DNA from: a bacterium
GTDB taxonomy: Bacteria; Armatimonadota; Fimbriimonadia; Fimbriimonadales; Fimbriimonadaceae
Reading direction: 5' to 3'
Assembly (NCBI GenBank): GCA_013823945.1
Contig: PNMZ01000001.1
Coordinates: forward strand, 744,001 to 808,000
Length of the DNA: 64,000 nucleotides
This document shows positions 16,841-25,890 of this stretch, piece after piece. Below the pieces are notes generated by a model. That model saw only the letters and a list, made by a program, of their open reading frames with translations, did no database searches and was not told where the DNA came from. Position numbers and translations under genes: made by a program. The number at the start of each line of letters is the position of its first letter. The first letter of the stretch is position 1.

Positions 16841-18919
16841 TTAGTAGTGCCAGTCGAGGTCTTCGGCGTCTTTGGCGTGGGACATGATGAAGTCGCGTCG
16901 GGGTTCGACTTTGTCTCCCATCAGTCGCATGAACATTTGTTCGACATCGGAGTCGAATTCCTTCTCGTAACCGACTTTGATGAGACGGCGGAGTTCCGGG
17001 TTCATTGTCGTTTCTTCAAGTTCCTCGGCGTTCATTTCTCCGAGACCTTTGAATCGAGTGACTGTGACATTTTTGCGCTTGAGATCTTTAACGATACGGT
17101 CTCGTTCTTCTTCATCCATGGCGTAAAACCGCTCGTCCTTGCCGGCGCGGATGACGAAGAGAGGGGGCTGGGCGAAGTAGAGGAATCCTTCGGTGACCAG
17201 GGGCTTCATATAGCGGTAGAAGAACGTGAGAAGGAGGGTGCGGATGTGTTCGCCATCTACGTCCGCGTCGGTCATGATGATGATTTTATGGTAGCGGAGT
17301 TTTTCGATATTGAAGTGCTCGCTGGCCTTTTGCTCATCGGCAGGTTGCTCGCCATCGAGGGCGGCTTCCTGGTGGCGCGAGGTGTGAATGTCCACTCCAG
17401 CTCCAAGAGCGGCGATGAGGGACTTTATTTCCTCGTTATCGAGAGCTTTGTCAATGCGTGCCCTTTCGACGTTGAGGATTTTTCCTCGGAGGGGAAGAAG
17501 AGCCTGAGTCATCCGGTCGCGGGCTTGTTTAACTGTTCCGCCGGCGGAGTCGCCTTCGACGAGGAAAAGTTCGCAGTCGGCAGCGTTCCTGCTCACACAG
17601 TCGCTGAGCTTTCCGGGCAGTCCAAATGCCTCCATTGCCGAGGACCGCTTGACAGCTTCGGCGGCTTTACGGGCGGCTTCTCTTGCTTGCTGAGCAAGCT
17701 GAGCTTTTTCGACAATGCGTTTGCCAACGGCGGGATTTTCCTCCAAGTATGTGGCGAGTCCGTCCCCAACGAGTGAGTTAGTGGCCCCTTGGACTTCCGG
17801 TGTCACGAGCTTGACTTTGTCTTGGGAGTTGTAGCTGGGATTTTGGATTTTGAGGGAGATAACGGCAGTGACTCCTTCGGCGGCGTCATCTGCGGTGAAG
17901 TTGCGGTCTTTTTCCTTGAGAAGGTTCATCTTCCGCGCATAGCTGTTGATGACCCGGGTGAGGGCTTGACCGAACCCCGAAACGTGAGTCCCACCATCCG
18001 GTTGATGAATATTGTTGCAGTAAGCGAGGGTATTGGTATGGAAGCCAGTGTTGTATTGAAGACAGACTTCAAGCTCCATGTCTTCCCGGACGCGGTGGAA
18101 GTATATTGGCTTATGAATTACGGTTTCGGCGTCATTGACATCTTCCACCAATTGGATGATTCCTCGCTCGAAGAAGTACTCTTCCATGGGTTCTTCGGAT
18201 GTTTCGATGGTGAAGGTGAATCGAACGCTAGGGTTCAGGTAGGCGAGTTCTTTGAGCCGGCGGCGGATGATGGTGGGATCATGTTCGACATGGGTCAGGG
18301 CCGTTGGGTCGGGTTTCCAGTGTTGCTTGGTTCCGGTTTTCTTTGATTTCCCGACGACTTCGACTTCTGTCACAGGGGTACCCGCTTCGAATCGTTGTTG
18401 GAAGATTTCGCCTTTTTGTTGGACGGTTGTGATCATCCATTCGGAGAGAGCGTTGGTACAAGAAATTCCGACACCATGGAGACCACCGGAGACTTTGTAG
18501 CCGCCTCCATCACCAAACTTTCCACCGGCGTGGAGTTTGGTCATGACGACGGTGAGAGCGGAGATGCCTTCTTTCTCGTGCATTCCGGTGGGGATGCCCC
18601 GTCCGTTATCTTCTACGGAGATCGAGCCGTCGGCATAGAGCACCACATCAATTCGGTCGGCGTGTCCGGCCATGGCTTCGTCAACCCCGTTATCCAGAGC
18701 CTCACGGAACATTTGGTGAAGACCCTTTTTGCCGTTATCTCCGACGTACATGCCGGGTCGTTTTCGGACGGCTTCGAGCCCTTCGAGGACAGTGATAGAG
18801 CTTGCGTCGTAGGTGGATTCGACTTTTTTTGTGAGCTTGTCTTCAGCGGTTGCCTCTCGAGAAGAGACTTCTTGGTCTTGTTGGTTCTCGATGGGTTGAT
18901 CTTCGGGTTTTTCGCTCAT
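16841..18919 (-). CDS. gyrB: DNA gyrase subunit B (type IIA topoisomerase ATPase)
   Basis: 692 residues. The ATPase (GHKL) domain has DNGVDEAMAG, DNGRGIPTG and GGLHGVGISC; the transducer follows. The TOPRIM part has EGDSAGG and DADVDGEHIRTLL, and the tail carries RFKGLGEMN. ATP hydrolysis drives strand passage with GyrA. An acidic N-terminal extension of about 30 residues precedes the conserved domain. The segment TVKQARDRMTQALLPLRG differs slightly from the common SAKQGRDR form. ParE cannot be fully excluded by eye, but the length and motifs favour GyrB. It stands alone, away from dnaN, recF and gyrA. Confidence 0.92.
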   Translation of the reverse strand: MSEKPEDQPIENQQDQEVSSREATAEDKLTKKVESTYDASSITVLEGLEAVRKRPGMYVGDNGKKGLHQMFREALDNGVDEAMAGHADRIDVVLYADGSISVEDNGRGIPTGMHEKEGISALTVVMTKLHAGGKFGDGGGYKVSGGLHGVGISCTNALSEWMITTVQQKGEIFQQRFEAGTPVTEVEVVGKSKKTGTKQHWKPDPTALTHVEHDPTIIRRRLKELAYLNPSVRFTFTIETSEEPMEEYFFERGIIQLVEDVNDAETVIHKPIYFHRVREDMELEVCLQYNTGFHTNTLAYCNNIHQPDGGTHVSGFGQALTRVINSYARKMNLLKEKDRNFTADDAAEGVTAVISLKIQNPSYNSQDKVKLVTPEVQGATNSLVGDGLATYLEENPAVGKRIVEKAQLAQQAREAARKAAEAVKRSSAMEAFGLPGKLSDCVSRNAADCELFLVEGDSAGGTVKQARDRMTQALLPLRGKILNVERARIDKALDNEEIKSLIAALGAGVDIHTSRHQEAALDGEQPADEQKASEHFNIEKLRYHKIIIMTDADVDGEHIRTLLLTFFYRYMKPLVTEGFLYFAQPPLFVIRAGKDERFYAMDEEERDRIVKDLKRKNVTVTRFKGLGEMNAEELEETTMNPELRRLIKVGYEKEFDSDVEQMFMRLMGDKVEPRRDFIMSHAKDAEDLDWHY

Positions 18920-19030
18920 GGATGGGTACCGTGCTTTCTAGCCTGGACTCAGGTTGAAATGAACCTAGATTTTACCAGGTTCTGACGCATGGATAAGGAC
19001 GAATTGAGGTGGTGAAAGGGTGCTCGTTAA

Positions 19031-19648
19031 TCAGGGCGCTGTGGGGGGTTCTATGGGCAAAGATTCAAATAATGAGTTCATTTTTTCGACGTTTGCGCGG
19101 GGCCAATTTGGCTCAATCACGCGGGCACCAGGTTTGAACTGCCCAAAGAGTTCAGCGTAGGGATTGAACCACTTGCCGGACTCGACCGTTGCGTGTACAT
19201 ATTGAAGTTCGCGGTAGTGCTCGAAAGTTCGGGGATCCAAGTTGTCGCCTTGCCACTTTCCCCGCACGAAGTCATGAATTCCGGCGAAGACCACTTGGTG
19301 TGTTCCCGGGGCAACGGCACGACTGGGAAAAGTAAAGTGAGAAATGTGAGGTTTTGCTTTGATCAAACCACCAAGGCCATTCGAGTTGGTTCGAATTTGG
19401 GAATAGGAAAACTCCGGAAATCTCGTTCCGCCATCGGGTTCTGGGATGTTGTCACGGGAATCAAGAACGACGTACCACCGGCTATGAATGTGGAGGAAAT
19501 CGTTGACTCCGGCCAGGAATGTATTTGTGTCCCGAAATGGAAGTGAGCGCGCGTCGATGAGCCTCTTGAGGCCGTTCTGGATTGAAGGCGGATTCTCTTG
19601 GATCGGGAGAGTTGTCAGGCTTGCAAGTAAAAGTGCAGGACTAATCAT
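19031..19648 (-). CDS. Hypothetical secreted protein
   Basis: 205 residues with a short N-terminal hydrophobic segment (MISPALLLASLTTLPIQ) that may be a signal peptide. The rest is mixed, with several aromatic and His residues (HIHSRWYVVLD, HISHFTFPS, FAGIHDF). No family is recognised. A TACACT hexamer ends 7 nt before the ATG. Confidence 0.6.
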   Translation of the reverse strand: MISPALLLASLTTLPIQENPPSIQNGLKRLIDARSLPFRDTNTFLAGVNDFLHIHSRWYVVLDSRDNIPEPDGGTRFPEFSYSQIRTNSNGLGGLIKAKPHISHFTFPSRAVAPGTHQVVFAGIHDFVRGKWQGDNLDPRTFEHYRELQYVHATVESGKWFNPYAELFGQFKPGARVIEPNWPRANVEKMNSLFESLPIEPPTAP

Positions 19649-19655
19649 TCACCCT

Positions 19656-19661
19656 AGTGTA
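19656..19661 (-). promoter_or_regulatory. -10 element (TACACT), probable leaderless promoter
   Basis: TACACT with a 7-nt gap to the ATG at 19648; TTGCTT lies 17 bp further upstream as a possible -35. Confidence 0.45.
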
Positions 19662-19690
19662 ATCGGATTAATGTTCAAAAGCAAATAAAA

Positions 19691-20257
19691 TTATTGGACG
19701 GGTTTCCAGCGGGCTGTGCGGACGAATCCGGATTTGCCTTTGAGAAGGGTTTCTAGTGTGATGTTTTCGAGCGTTCTAACGATGTCGGTTTTCTTCCAGA
19801 CCGTGAAGTATCCCAGCCCTCCTCGGGCGATTGTGATGGGCATGGCAACTTCGTATGTGGCTTTGGGGTTCAGTTCGGCCCCATCCACGAGCACGGTTCG
19901 AATGCGTGAATCGGCGGGTGCTGACTTTGAGAACGAAATTTCGAGTCCACTGACTTGAAGAAAGCTCGGATTAGGGGTCGGATAGAGGCTGATGGATCGT
20001 TCTAATGCGGTTTTGATTTGTTCGCCAGTCAGCTTGACGACAGAGATTTCGTCAGTGCCAAATTTCAGATAGGAACTGAGGTCACCTTTTGCTTCGTCTT
20101 CGAGCATTGCTCCAGGGATCCAGGCGATAGTTGTTCCGGCAGCGGCCCGAATTTCATCGGCGATGGCTTGACCATGGCCTGACGATTCATTGTCTGGACT
20201 GCCAAAAGCGGTGCAGGCCAGACTCAGGAGAATCGCGGCGAGGAACGGTGTGCGCAT
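19691..20257 (-). CDS. Secreted stand-alone 5'-nucleotidase C-terminal-like domain
   Basis: 188 residues. The signal peptide ends near TAFGS. The mature part matches the C-terminal (substrate-specificity) domain of UshA-type 5'-nucleotidases: a DEIRAAAGTTIAWI strand-helix, the VVKLTGEQIKTALERSI motif, FLQVSGLEISF and a closing IARGGLGYFTVW segment. The N-terminal metallophosphoesterase domain that does the chemistry is absent, so the protein may bind nucleotides or sugars without cleaving them. It follows the rplK terminator and is probably transcribed separately. Confidence 0.75.
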   Translation of the reverse strand: MRTPFLAAILLSLACTAFGSPDNESSGHGQAIADEIRAAAGTTIAWIPGAMLEDEAKGDLSSYLKFGTDEISVVKLTGEQIKTALERSISLYPTPNPSFLQVSGLEISFSKSAPADSRIRTVLVDGAELNPKATYEVAMPITIARGGLGYFTVWKKTDIVRTLENITLETLLKGKSGFVRTARWKPVQ

Positions 20258-20263
20258 TGTCGT

Positions 20264-20315
20264 GAAGAAAAAAATCCTTGCTCTTTCATCATATTGGATG
20301 TTTGAGCAAGGATTT
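20264..20315 (-). terminator. Terminator after rplK
   Basis: On the minus strand, a perfect 12-bp stem (20304-20315 with 20272-20283) is followed by a run of six T then CTTC. It lies between rplK and the next minus-strand gene. Confidence 0.88.
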
Positions 20316-20346
20316 GGTTATATTTGATAGGACTTTTTTGTCGAAT

Positions 20347-20772
20347 TTAGAAGTTTGTGTCGATGCCCATTGATCGTGCGGTTCCAGCAACGACCTTGAT
20401 TGCTTCTTCAACATCATCGGTGTTAAGGTCAGGCATTTTGGCTTTCGCTACTTCGATTGCCTTTTCTCGTGTGAGAACACCGGCCACTTCTTTGCTCGGA
20501 TTACTGCTTCCTTTGGGGATACCAACGGCGTTTTTGATCAACGCGCTCATCAGCGGTTGCTTGACGACGAAGGTGTAGGATCGATCTTCGAAGACGGTGA
20601 TTTCAACTGGGAGTTTGAAGCCCATTTGCTTCGCGGTCATTTCATTAAACTTTTTGAGAAACTCCATCATGTTGATCCCGGCTTGACCGAGGGCGGGTCC
20701 GACCGGAGGAGCGGGGTTTCCTTTTCCTGCGTCGATGTTCAACTTGATGACAGATGCGACTTTCTTTGCCAT
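20347..20772 (-). CDS. rplK: 50S ribosomal protein L11
   Basis: 141 residues, full-length L11 of the GTPase-associated centre, which binds 23S rRNA helices 43/44. Motifs: IKLNIDAGKGNPAPPVGPALGQ, the N-terminal-domain strand LPVEITVFEDRSYTF, and the C-terminal rRNA-binding segment GTARSMGIDTNF. A clear AAGGA Shine-Dalgarno precedes the ATG. Unusually it is alone: there is no rplA downstream (a terminator follows) and no nusG upstream. Confidence 0.97.
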   Translation of the reverse strand: MAKKVASVIKLNIDAGKGNPAPPVGPALGQAGINMMEFLKKFNEMTAKQMGFKLPVEITVFEDRSYTFVVKQPLMSALIKNAVGIPKGSSNPSKEVAGVLTREKAIEVAKAKMPDLNTDDVEEAIKVVAGTARSMGIDTNF

Positions 20773-20909
20773 GGCAATTTTCCTTACTGATTTCCGCGGG
20801 ATAGAGGGGGCCGTACTGTGGAAGCGTCAGTTTGGTCGCCGGTAAATGCGGGTGAGAAGTGAATTATGGCGGGGATTGTATTGAGTTCGCGGGACCTTGG
20901 AAAGTTCTC

Positions 20910-21614
20910 TTAAGTTCCGCGAGTATCTCCGAATAGATCTATTTGAAGGCGTGGGGCGAGGCGGTATCCCGTTTTGTGGCAGATGGGAACGAGGAGTTTG
21001 AGGCGCTCGTTGAGGGTGGCTTGGTCGCGGCCTTCGGGCATGAGGAAGATTTTCTCAGGCGGGATTTGGTGATTAATTGCCGTGAGCATGGATTGGATTT
21101 CTTCGATGCTTCCAGGTTCTTCGGGCTTTACTACGAATTTGAATTGGTATTCATGGTGAATGACGAGTTGGCGGATAGTGTCGGGTTGGAATCGGGTGGA
21201 TTCATGGCGTTGGAACCAGTCCCCCGGCGTATCTTTAGGTGGGGCGGAATGAGCAGGTTTGGGGCTGATGCTCATGAAGCTTCCGGGAAGGTGGCGGGAG
21301 ATCGTTCCCGCGGTTTCTATGGTGATGAAATGACCTTGTGCTTGAAGTTTTTTTGCTAGCTCCTCGATTGGATCGAAGAGCATGGGTTCGCCGCCGGTCA
21401 GCACAACATGTTGGTTTTTGAGCTCTTGGCATTCAGAGACGATTTGGTCAATGGACATCATCGGTCCTTCGGGGCTCCATGATGCGTAGGGAGTGTCGCA
21501 CCAGACGCACCGCAGGTTGCACCCAGAGGTGCGGACAAATGTGCTGGGAACTCCGAGAAATTGTCCCTCGCCTTGAACGCTGCTAAAAATTTCGCTGATT
21601 CGAAGGTTGCTCAT
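20910..21614 (-). CDS. queE: 7-carboxy-7-deazaguanine synthase
   Basis: 234-residue radical SAM enzyme of the queuosine/7-deazaguanine pathway. It converts 6-carboxytetrahydropterin to 7-carboxy-7-deazaguanine. The N-terminal [12 protein letters not shown] motif is diagnostic and the cluster motif is [19 protein letters not shown] is the SAM-binding GGE motif. A longer insertion (about 115-150, with [10 protein letters not shown]) fits the longer QueE forms. Its start overlaps the queC stop (ATGA), so the two are translated as a pair. No queD or queF is in the window. Confidence 0.94.
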   Translation of the reverse strand: MSNLRISEIFSSVQGEGQFLGVPSTFVRTSGCNLRCVWCDTPYASWSPEGPMMSIDQIVSECQELKNQHVVLTGGEPMLFDPIEELAKKLQAQGHFITIETAGTISRHLPGSFMSISPKPAHSAPPKDTPGDWFQRHESTRFQPDTIRQLVIHHEYQFKFVVKPEEPGSIEEIQSMLTAINHQIPPEKIFLMPEGRDQATLNERLKLLVPICHKTGYRLAPRLQIDLFGDTRGT

Positions 21615-22291
21615 TTGAGGAGGGCGGGGTCGGTCATTCCGAGTTCGGCGAAGGCTTTGATCCGGATCAGGCAGGAATCACAGTGTTCGCACGGGCGTCC
21701 GTTGATGGGGTCGTAGCAGGAGTGAGTCATCCCGTAATCAACTCCGAGTTCAAGACCCGTTTGGATGATTTCAGGTTTTGTCATTTCGATCAGAGGGGCA
21801 TGAATGGTCAATGAGTTCCCTTCGACACCAGCCTTGGTCGCGACTTGCGCGAGGTTTTGGAATGCAGCAATGAATTCGGGTCGGCAGTCCGGGTATCCGC
21901 TGTAATCAACGGCGTTGACACCAACAAAAATGTCGTTCGCAAGGCGGGTTTCAGCGTAGGCAAGTGCGAGGCTGAGCATGACAGTATTCCGAGCTGGAAC
22001 ATAAGTGACGGGGATATCGGTCGTGGGGCTGTCTTTGGGGACTTCAATGTTGTCAGTCAGAGCACTGCCGCCGAATAGAGTGAGATCGACCGGGAGAATT
22101 TTGTGTTCCGCAACTTGGAATTTGTCTGCGATAGATCGAGCGGCATCAAGCTCAATTTGGTGGCGCTGACCATATTGGATTGTGAGGCAGTACGGATCGA
22201 AGCCTTGCGATTGAGCGATGGCTAGGCAGGTAACGGAATCGAGTCCGCCGCTCAGGAGGATGACCGCACGGGGGTTCATTTGAATGAGCAT
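21611..22291 (-). CDS. queC: 7-cyano-7-deazaguanine (preQ0) synthase
   Basis: 226 residues. ATP-dependent enzyme that turns 7-carboxy-7-deazaguanine into preQ0. The PP-loop ATP motif is [11 protein letters not shown] near the N-terminus. The zinc-binding Cys residues are at the C-terminus (HSCYDP and [10 protein letters not shown]). [16 protein letters not shown] is typical of QueC. The start could be the ATG at 22291 or at 22279; neither has a strong Shine-Dalgarno. First gene of the queC-queE unit. Confidence 0.95.
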   Translation of the reverse strand: MLIQMNPRAVILLSGGLDSVTCLAIAQSQGFDPYCLTIQYGQRHQIELDAARSIADKFQVAEHKILPVDLTLFGGSALTDNIEVPKDSPTTDIPVTYVPARNTVMLSLALAYAETRLANDIFVGVNAVDYSGYPDCRPEFIAAFQNLAQVATKAGVEGNSLTIHAPLIEMTKPEIIQTGLELGVDYGMTHSCYDPINGRPCEHCDSCLIRIKAFAELGMTDPALLK

Positions 22292-22343
22292 ACGGTACCA
22301 GGAGCGTTGTTTCGGTCAGGGGATTTTGTGCGTCTATTGAAAT

Positions 22344-23195
22344 GTGGTGACAGGAATTTTGGCGATGATGATCAGTCAACCGACGGGGGTTTTTCCACTT
22401 GCGGTGGAGCGAGTTCGACCGGAAGGTGAGCGCCAGGTTTACTGGGTGAGGGGCCCGAAAGATGGCGGCGAATTGAAAGGTGTGGGGAGCATGGTGACCC
22501 AAATTCCGGGGGGTGGATTCTTGTTCGTGCCGAGCGGAGAGTTGGCACGACTGAAAGGATTTGATGGGGACGGAAAAGAAATTTTGAACTTGGCGAAACC
22601 GGGGTTTTCAGCGGTGGGCCGGCCATCGGTGGACTGGGGAGGAAATTTCGCGGTTGTGGAATTTGTTGGGGACGGCGAATCCGAGATTTGGCGTATTCCG
22701 CTGCGGGGAAAGGGCCCGGAAGTTCAAATTGCGACGGTGCGCGGTAATCCAGGGCTTGTGAATCCGGCGGTTGAGATGCGTGGAACGGGACTGTGGTTGA
22801 ACTTTGGGGGGAGCTGGTCGATTCAGGACATGGCCACGGCGGCTACTCAACGGGTGGATACAAGACCATTAACCGACGGATTACCAGCGGGGACGAGGGT
22901 TGTAGAAGTGCGTCCGAGCCCGGTGATTCCAAAACAAGTTGCGGTGGGAATTGAACTTGCCAACGATACAAAGTCTAGGTGGGTGATGGTGTGGGATCGG
23001 CAGAGCAACCGGGTGAGCCGGGTGAGTCCGATTGGGAGCGACGGATTTCAGGTGGATTGGTCGCGCGACGGGCGAACGGTTTTGTTCCATTCGCGGGAAG
23101 TGGAATCGGGTCGAGTGACATTGCGGGGGGTTGCACCGACGGGGGGTGAAACGGTTGAGATTGCGGTCGTGGAAGAAGCGAAAGGGGCTGGTTAA
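22344..23195 (+). CDS. Hypothetical protein with PD40/TolB-like beta-propeller repeats
   Basis: 283 residues from a GTG at 22344, with alternative ATGs at 22365 and 22368. Repeating blade-like strands are visible, for example VDWGGNFAVVEFVGDGESEIWRI and VDWSRDGRTVLFHSR, which match PD40 WD40-like repeats. The N-terminus is only weakly hydrophobic, so secretion is uncertain. Proteins of this sort are usually binding scaffolds. It runs toward serC on the same strand with a 29-base gap. Confidence 0.6.
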   Translation: MVTGILAMMISQPTGVFPLAVERVRPEGERQVYWVRGPKDGGELKGVGSMVTQIPGGGFLFVPSGELARLKGFDGDGKEILNLAKPGFSAVGRPSVDWGGNFAVVEFVGDGESEIWRIPLRGKGPEVQIATVRGNPGLVNPAVEMRGTGLWLNFGGSWSIQDMATAATQRVDTRPLTDGLPAGTRVVEVRPSPVIPKQVAVGIELANDTKSRWVMVWDRQSNRVSRVSPIGSDGFQVDWSRDGRTVLFHSREVESGRVTLRGVAPTGGETVEIAVVEEAKGAG

Positions 23196-23212
23196 GAAGG
23201 GTTCCATTTGGC

Positions 23213-23218
23213 TAGACT
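23213..23218 (+). promoter_or_regulatory. -10 element (TAGACT) for serC, probable leaderless promoter
   Basis: TAGACT ends 6 nt before the serC ATG. A weak AGAGG in the gap could be read as a Shine-Dalgarno instead. Confidence 0.4.
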
Positions 23219-23224
23219 AGAGGC

Positions 23225-24316
23225 ATGAGCTTGCCTTACGATCGCGTTTACAACTTCTCCGCGGGTCCGGGAGTGATTCCGGTTCCTGTTTTGGAAGAAG
23301 CCCGGGACAACATGTTGAATTGGAAGGGTTCGGGAGTGGGAGTGATGGAGATGAGTCACCGAGGCAAGCATTATGAGAAGATTGCGGCGGCAGCGGATGC
23401 GGATTGTCGCGAATTTTTTGGGATTCCGGATAACTACAAGGTGTTGTTCCTGCAGGGTGGGGCGAGTCTGCAGTTCACGATGCTCGCTATGAACTTTTTG
23501 AATGGAGGTTCGGCTGATTATTTGCGGACAGGGACATGGGGAGAGAAGGCAGTCTCGGCGGGGAAATTGCATGGAACGGTGAACTTGGCCCACGATGCCA
23601 AAGGGTCGAACTATGATGTCGCCGGATACGATTTGGCGCAATATTCGGATGATGCAAAGTATGTGCATTTCACGATGAATGAGACCATTCAGGGAGTGGA
23701 CTTCTTGGGTGATCCTCCGGCGGATGGTCGGGATTGGATTTGCGATATGAGTTCATGTATTGGGAGTCGGCCGTTTGATGTGAGCCGGTACGCGATGATT
23801 TATGCGGGGGCGCAAAAGAATATGGGGCCGAGCGGGGTGGCTTTGGTTTTGTTGCGTGAGGACTTACTGGAGCGTATTCCGGAAGGCTTGCCGCCGATGC
23901 TGGACTACAAGGTGATGGTCGAGAACGATTGGATGTACAACACGCCGAATACCTGGGGGGCTTATGTGATGAGTCTGGTTTTCCGGCACTGGATTGATTT
24001 CGGTGGGCTCGAGTCGGTGGGCAAATACAACGATGAGAAAGCGGGGCATATTTATTCGGCGATTGATGAATCGGGTGGGTTTTTTAAGGTTCACGCGCAG
24101 CCACAGAATCGGTCGCGAATGAACATTTCGTTTACGTTACCGGATGAAGACTTGACGACGAAGTTTTTGGCGGAGTCGAAGGCGGCGGGTTTCCATGAGT
24201 TGAAAGGTCACCGCTCAGTGGGCGGTTGCCGAGCGAGTATCTACAACGCATTTCCGGCGGAGGGTTGTGTTGCTTTGGGTGGGTTTATGCGGGAGTTCGC
24301 GGCGGGTAGAAGCTAA
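23225..24316 (+). CDS. serC: Phosphoserine aminotransferase
   Basis: 363-residue PLP enzyme of serine (and pyridoxine) synthesis, converting 3-phosphohydroxypyruvate to phosphoserine. Motifs: YNFSAGPGVIPVPVLEEA at the N-terminus, the MEMSHRGKHY substrate segment, FLQGGASLQF, and the PLP Lys in YAGAQKNMGPSG. The C-terminal GHRSVGGCRASIYNA holds the phosphate-binding residues. The stop codon overlaps the ATG of the AT-rich CBS-HEPN gene (TAATG). Confidence 0.95.
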   Translation: MSLPYDRVYNFSAGPGVIPVPVLEEARDNMLNWKGSGVGVMEMSHRGKHYEKIAAAADADCREFFGIPDNYKVLFLQGGASLQFTMLAMNFLNGGSADYLRTGTWGEKAVSAGKLHGTVNLAHDAKGSNYDVAGYDLAQYSDDAKYVHFTMNETIQGVDFLGDPPADGRDWICDMSSCIGSRPFDVSRYAMIYAGAQKNMGPSGVALVLLREDLLERIPEGLPPMLDYKVMVENDWMYNTPNTWGAYVMSLVFRHWIDFGGLESVGKYNDEKAGHIYSAIDESGGFFKVHAQPQNRSRMNISFTLPDEDLTTKFLAESKAAGFHELKGHRSVGGCRASIYNAFPAEGCVALGGFMREFAAGRS

Positions 24317-25629
24317 TGGCCTATTATATAAAGGACTTCATCCCTCAAGAGCAAAAAGTAGTCGAAGTTGAACGGGGAGCCAGCGTGCAAGATGCGTTGA
24401 ATATTATGAGCCAGCATGACTTTTCTCAACTTCCCATTAGAATAGAAAGTGGAAAAATAAACGTGATTACAATTGAAAACATACTCGAGAAGTGTCACAA
24501 GTTGAATGTCTCTCCTAGTGATTTAAATGTTGTTGATTGTATGGCGAGTGCTTCTACAATAGAAAGTGAGGGAGATGTAGATGAACTTATCGAACTTCTT
24601 GGAAAAAACGGATACGCTATTGTACTGGATCAGGGGGATATCTCAGGAATCATAACCGATTCAGATGCAGGATTATTTTTTCGAAGTAAACTTAGGGTAT
24701 TCACTCTTCTAGAAGATATAGAATCTATGATAAAGTCCGTAGTGAGAGCTTGCATATCTTATATCTCTGAACCCGGAGATGAAGATCGACTCAGCAGTTT
24801 GGTTAAAAAGTATTCAGGCAATTCTATTGACAGTGATTTGATGAGAAGTATCCTTAAAACGGCCACTAAGGGTGCGGTAGATAAAACGAGTATCGATAAG
24901 GCGCACGCAACCCTGGTTGAAGGGCTACCGTCGAAGGACTTCGACTCACTTACACTGTACGATTTTCAACAGTTGCTTTTCAGTGACGATGTTTGGAGCG
25001 TTGTTAGTAAAATTTCGGCCTTTAAGCAGGAAAAACTTTGGGCATTTTTTGACGAAGCTCGAAAAACGCGAAATGATGTATTTCACTTTCGTTCTACAAT
25101 AACGGAAAATGAGGTTGAGAATTTGCAAACGATTCATGATTGGTTATCCAATATTGTTAGCGAGTTGAGGAGTTTGTTGGAGTTAAAATCAAGACCTGGC
25201 GAAAAAAATGACAATTTGGAAGAAAATGTGCTTATCCCTGTTGAGTCAGTTGAAAAAAACTCTAAAAGAACTGCTAGAAGAGCCCGAATTAGACGAGGAA
25301 TTTTTATGGCCGAAATAAGCGAGTCAGACTACGAACTTCTCGATGAGCAATCTAGGAAAGTACCAGATGGGTTGATCCAAGGGAGTCACCTTGTTCGGTG
25401 GCTATTGCGTGTTCCTAGTTATGTTCCTTCGACAAAAGTTTCGTTTGCGAAATTTGAAGAATTGACGGGCATTTTGTTACCCCAGGTTGCACTAGAGAAT
25501 CCAACATGGTGGCTAACAAAGGAGTATGAAAGCGACCATAGTCGATTTTGGAGTGGAGCCAACTGGACTGTTGAGCTAATCGACTTTACGAAAGAGTCCA
25601 TTATCTTCCGTAGAAGAGATTTAAACTAA
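24316..25629 (+). CDS. CBS-HEPN domain protein with C-terminal DUF7662-like domain
   Basis: 437 residues, visibly more AT-rich than its neighbours and starting inside the serC stop. N-terminal CBS pair (about 1-125: VQDALNIMSQHDFSQLPI, then DVDELIELLGKNGYAIVLDQGDISGIIT), which usually senses adenine nucleotides. The middle (about 200-290) looks like a HEPN helical bundle of the Swt1 type, with the RNase-type motif Arg252-Asn-x3-His257 in KTRNDVFHF. The last about 85 residues (VSFAKFEELTG, LPQVA, WW, FWSGANWTVELID, IIFRR) resemble a small domain I recall as DUF7662, often found with restriction or HEPN proteins. A nucleotide-gated RNase is a reasonable guess. The domains are read by eye; the function is inferred. 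Confidence 0.7.
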   Translation: MAYYIKDFIPQEQKVVEVERGASVQDALNIMSQHDFSQLPIRIESGKINVITIENILEKCHKLNVSPSDLNVVDCMASASTIESEGDVDELIELLGKNGYAIVLDQGDISGIITDSDAGLFFRSKLRVFTLLEDIESMIKSVVRACISYISEPGDEDRLSSLVKKYSGNSIDSDLMRSILKTATKGAVDKTSIDKAHATLVEGLPSKDFDSLTLYDFQQLLFSDDVWSVVSKISAFKQEKLWAFFDEARKTRNDVFHFRSTITENEVENLQTIHDWLSNIVSELRSLLELKSRPGEKNDNLEENVLIPVESVEKNSKRTARRARIRRGIFMAEISESDYELLDEQSRKVPDGLIQGSHLVRWLLRVPSYVPSTKVSFAKFEELTGILLPQVALENPTWWLTKEYESDHSRFWSGANWTVELIDFTKESIIFRRRDLN

Positions 25630-25837
25630 GTCTCGCTTCTCAAATATACTTCGTGTGTGAAGTTGAAAGCACCGTAATTGAATTGAGGGACTTGAGGTCA
25701 AACGAAAGTTTCCGGAAGTGTATGGTGTGGTGACCCTTTACCTCTGTTTTGAGCCCCCGTTCGAGCCCGTGGAAGGCTCTACACAAAGCGCTGGAAAGCT
25801 CGATTGATTTGGCTGAAAACGGGTGAGTTTACAAGCT

Positions 25838-25867
25838 CAATCTGATCTCCAATTCAGCATCAGATTG
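25838..25867. other. Inverted repeat upstream of the acyltransferase gene
   Basis: Perfect 9-bp inverted repeat (25838-25846 with 25859-25867) with a 12-nt loop and no T tract. It lies in the 275-base gap between the CBS-HEPN gene and the acyltransferase. It may be an operator or an inefficient terminator. Nothing else is visible in this gap apart from the -10 element below. Confidence 0.4.
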
Positions 25868-25890
25868 CGGCGCAAGTGATCGGGGTGTGA

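Noticed and set aside
16718-17776. 352-residue open frame antisense to gyrB
   Set aside because: Overlaps conserved gyrB TOPRIM coding sequence; no start signal and no family features.
18962-18983. 6-bp hairpin upstream of gyrB as a regulatory element
   Set aside because: Stem too short and no conserved motif; noted only as a possible part of the promoter region.
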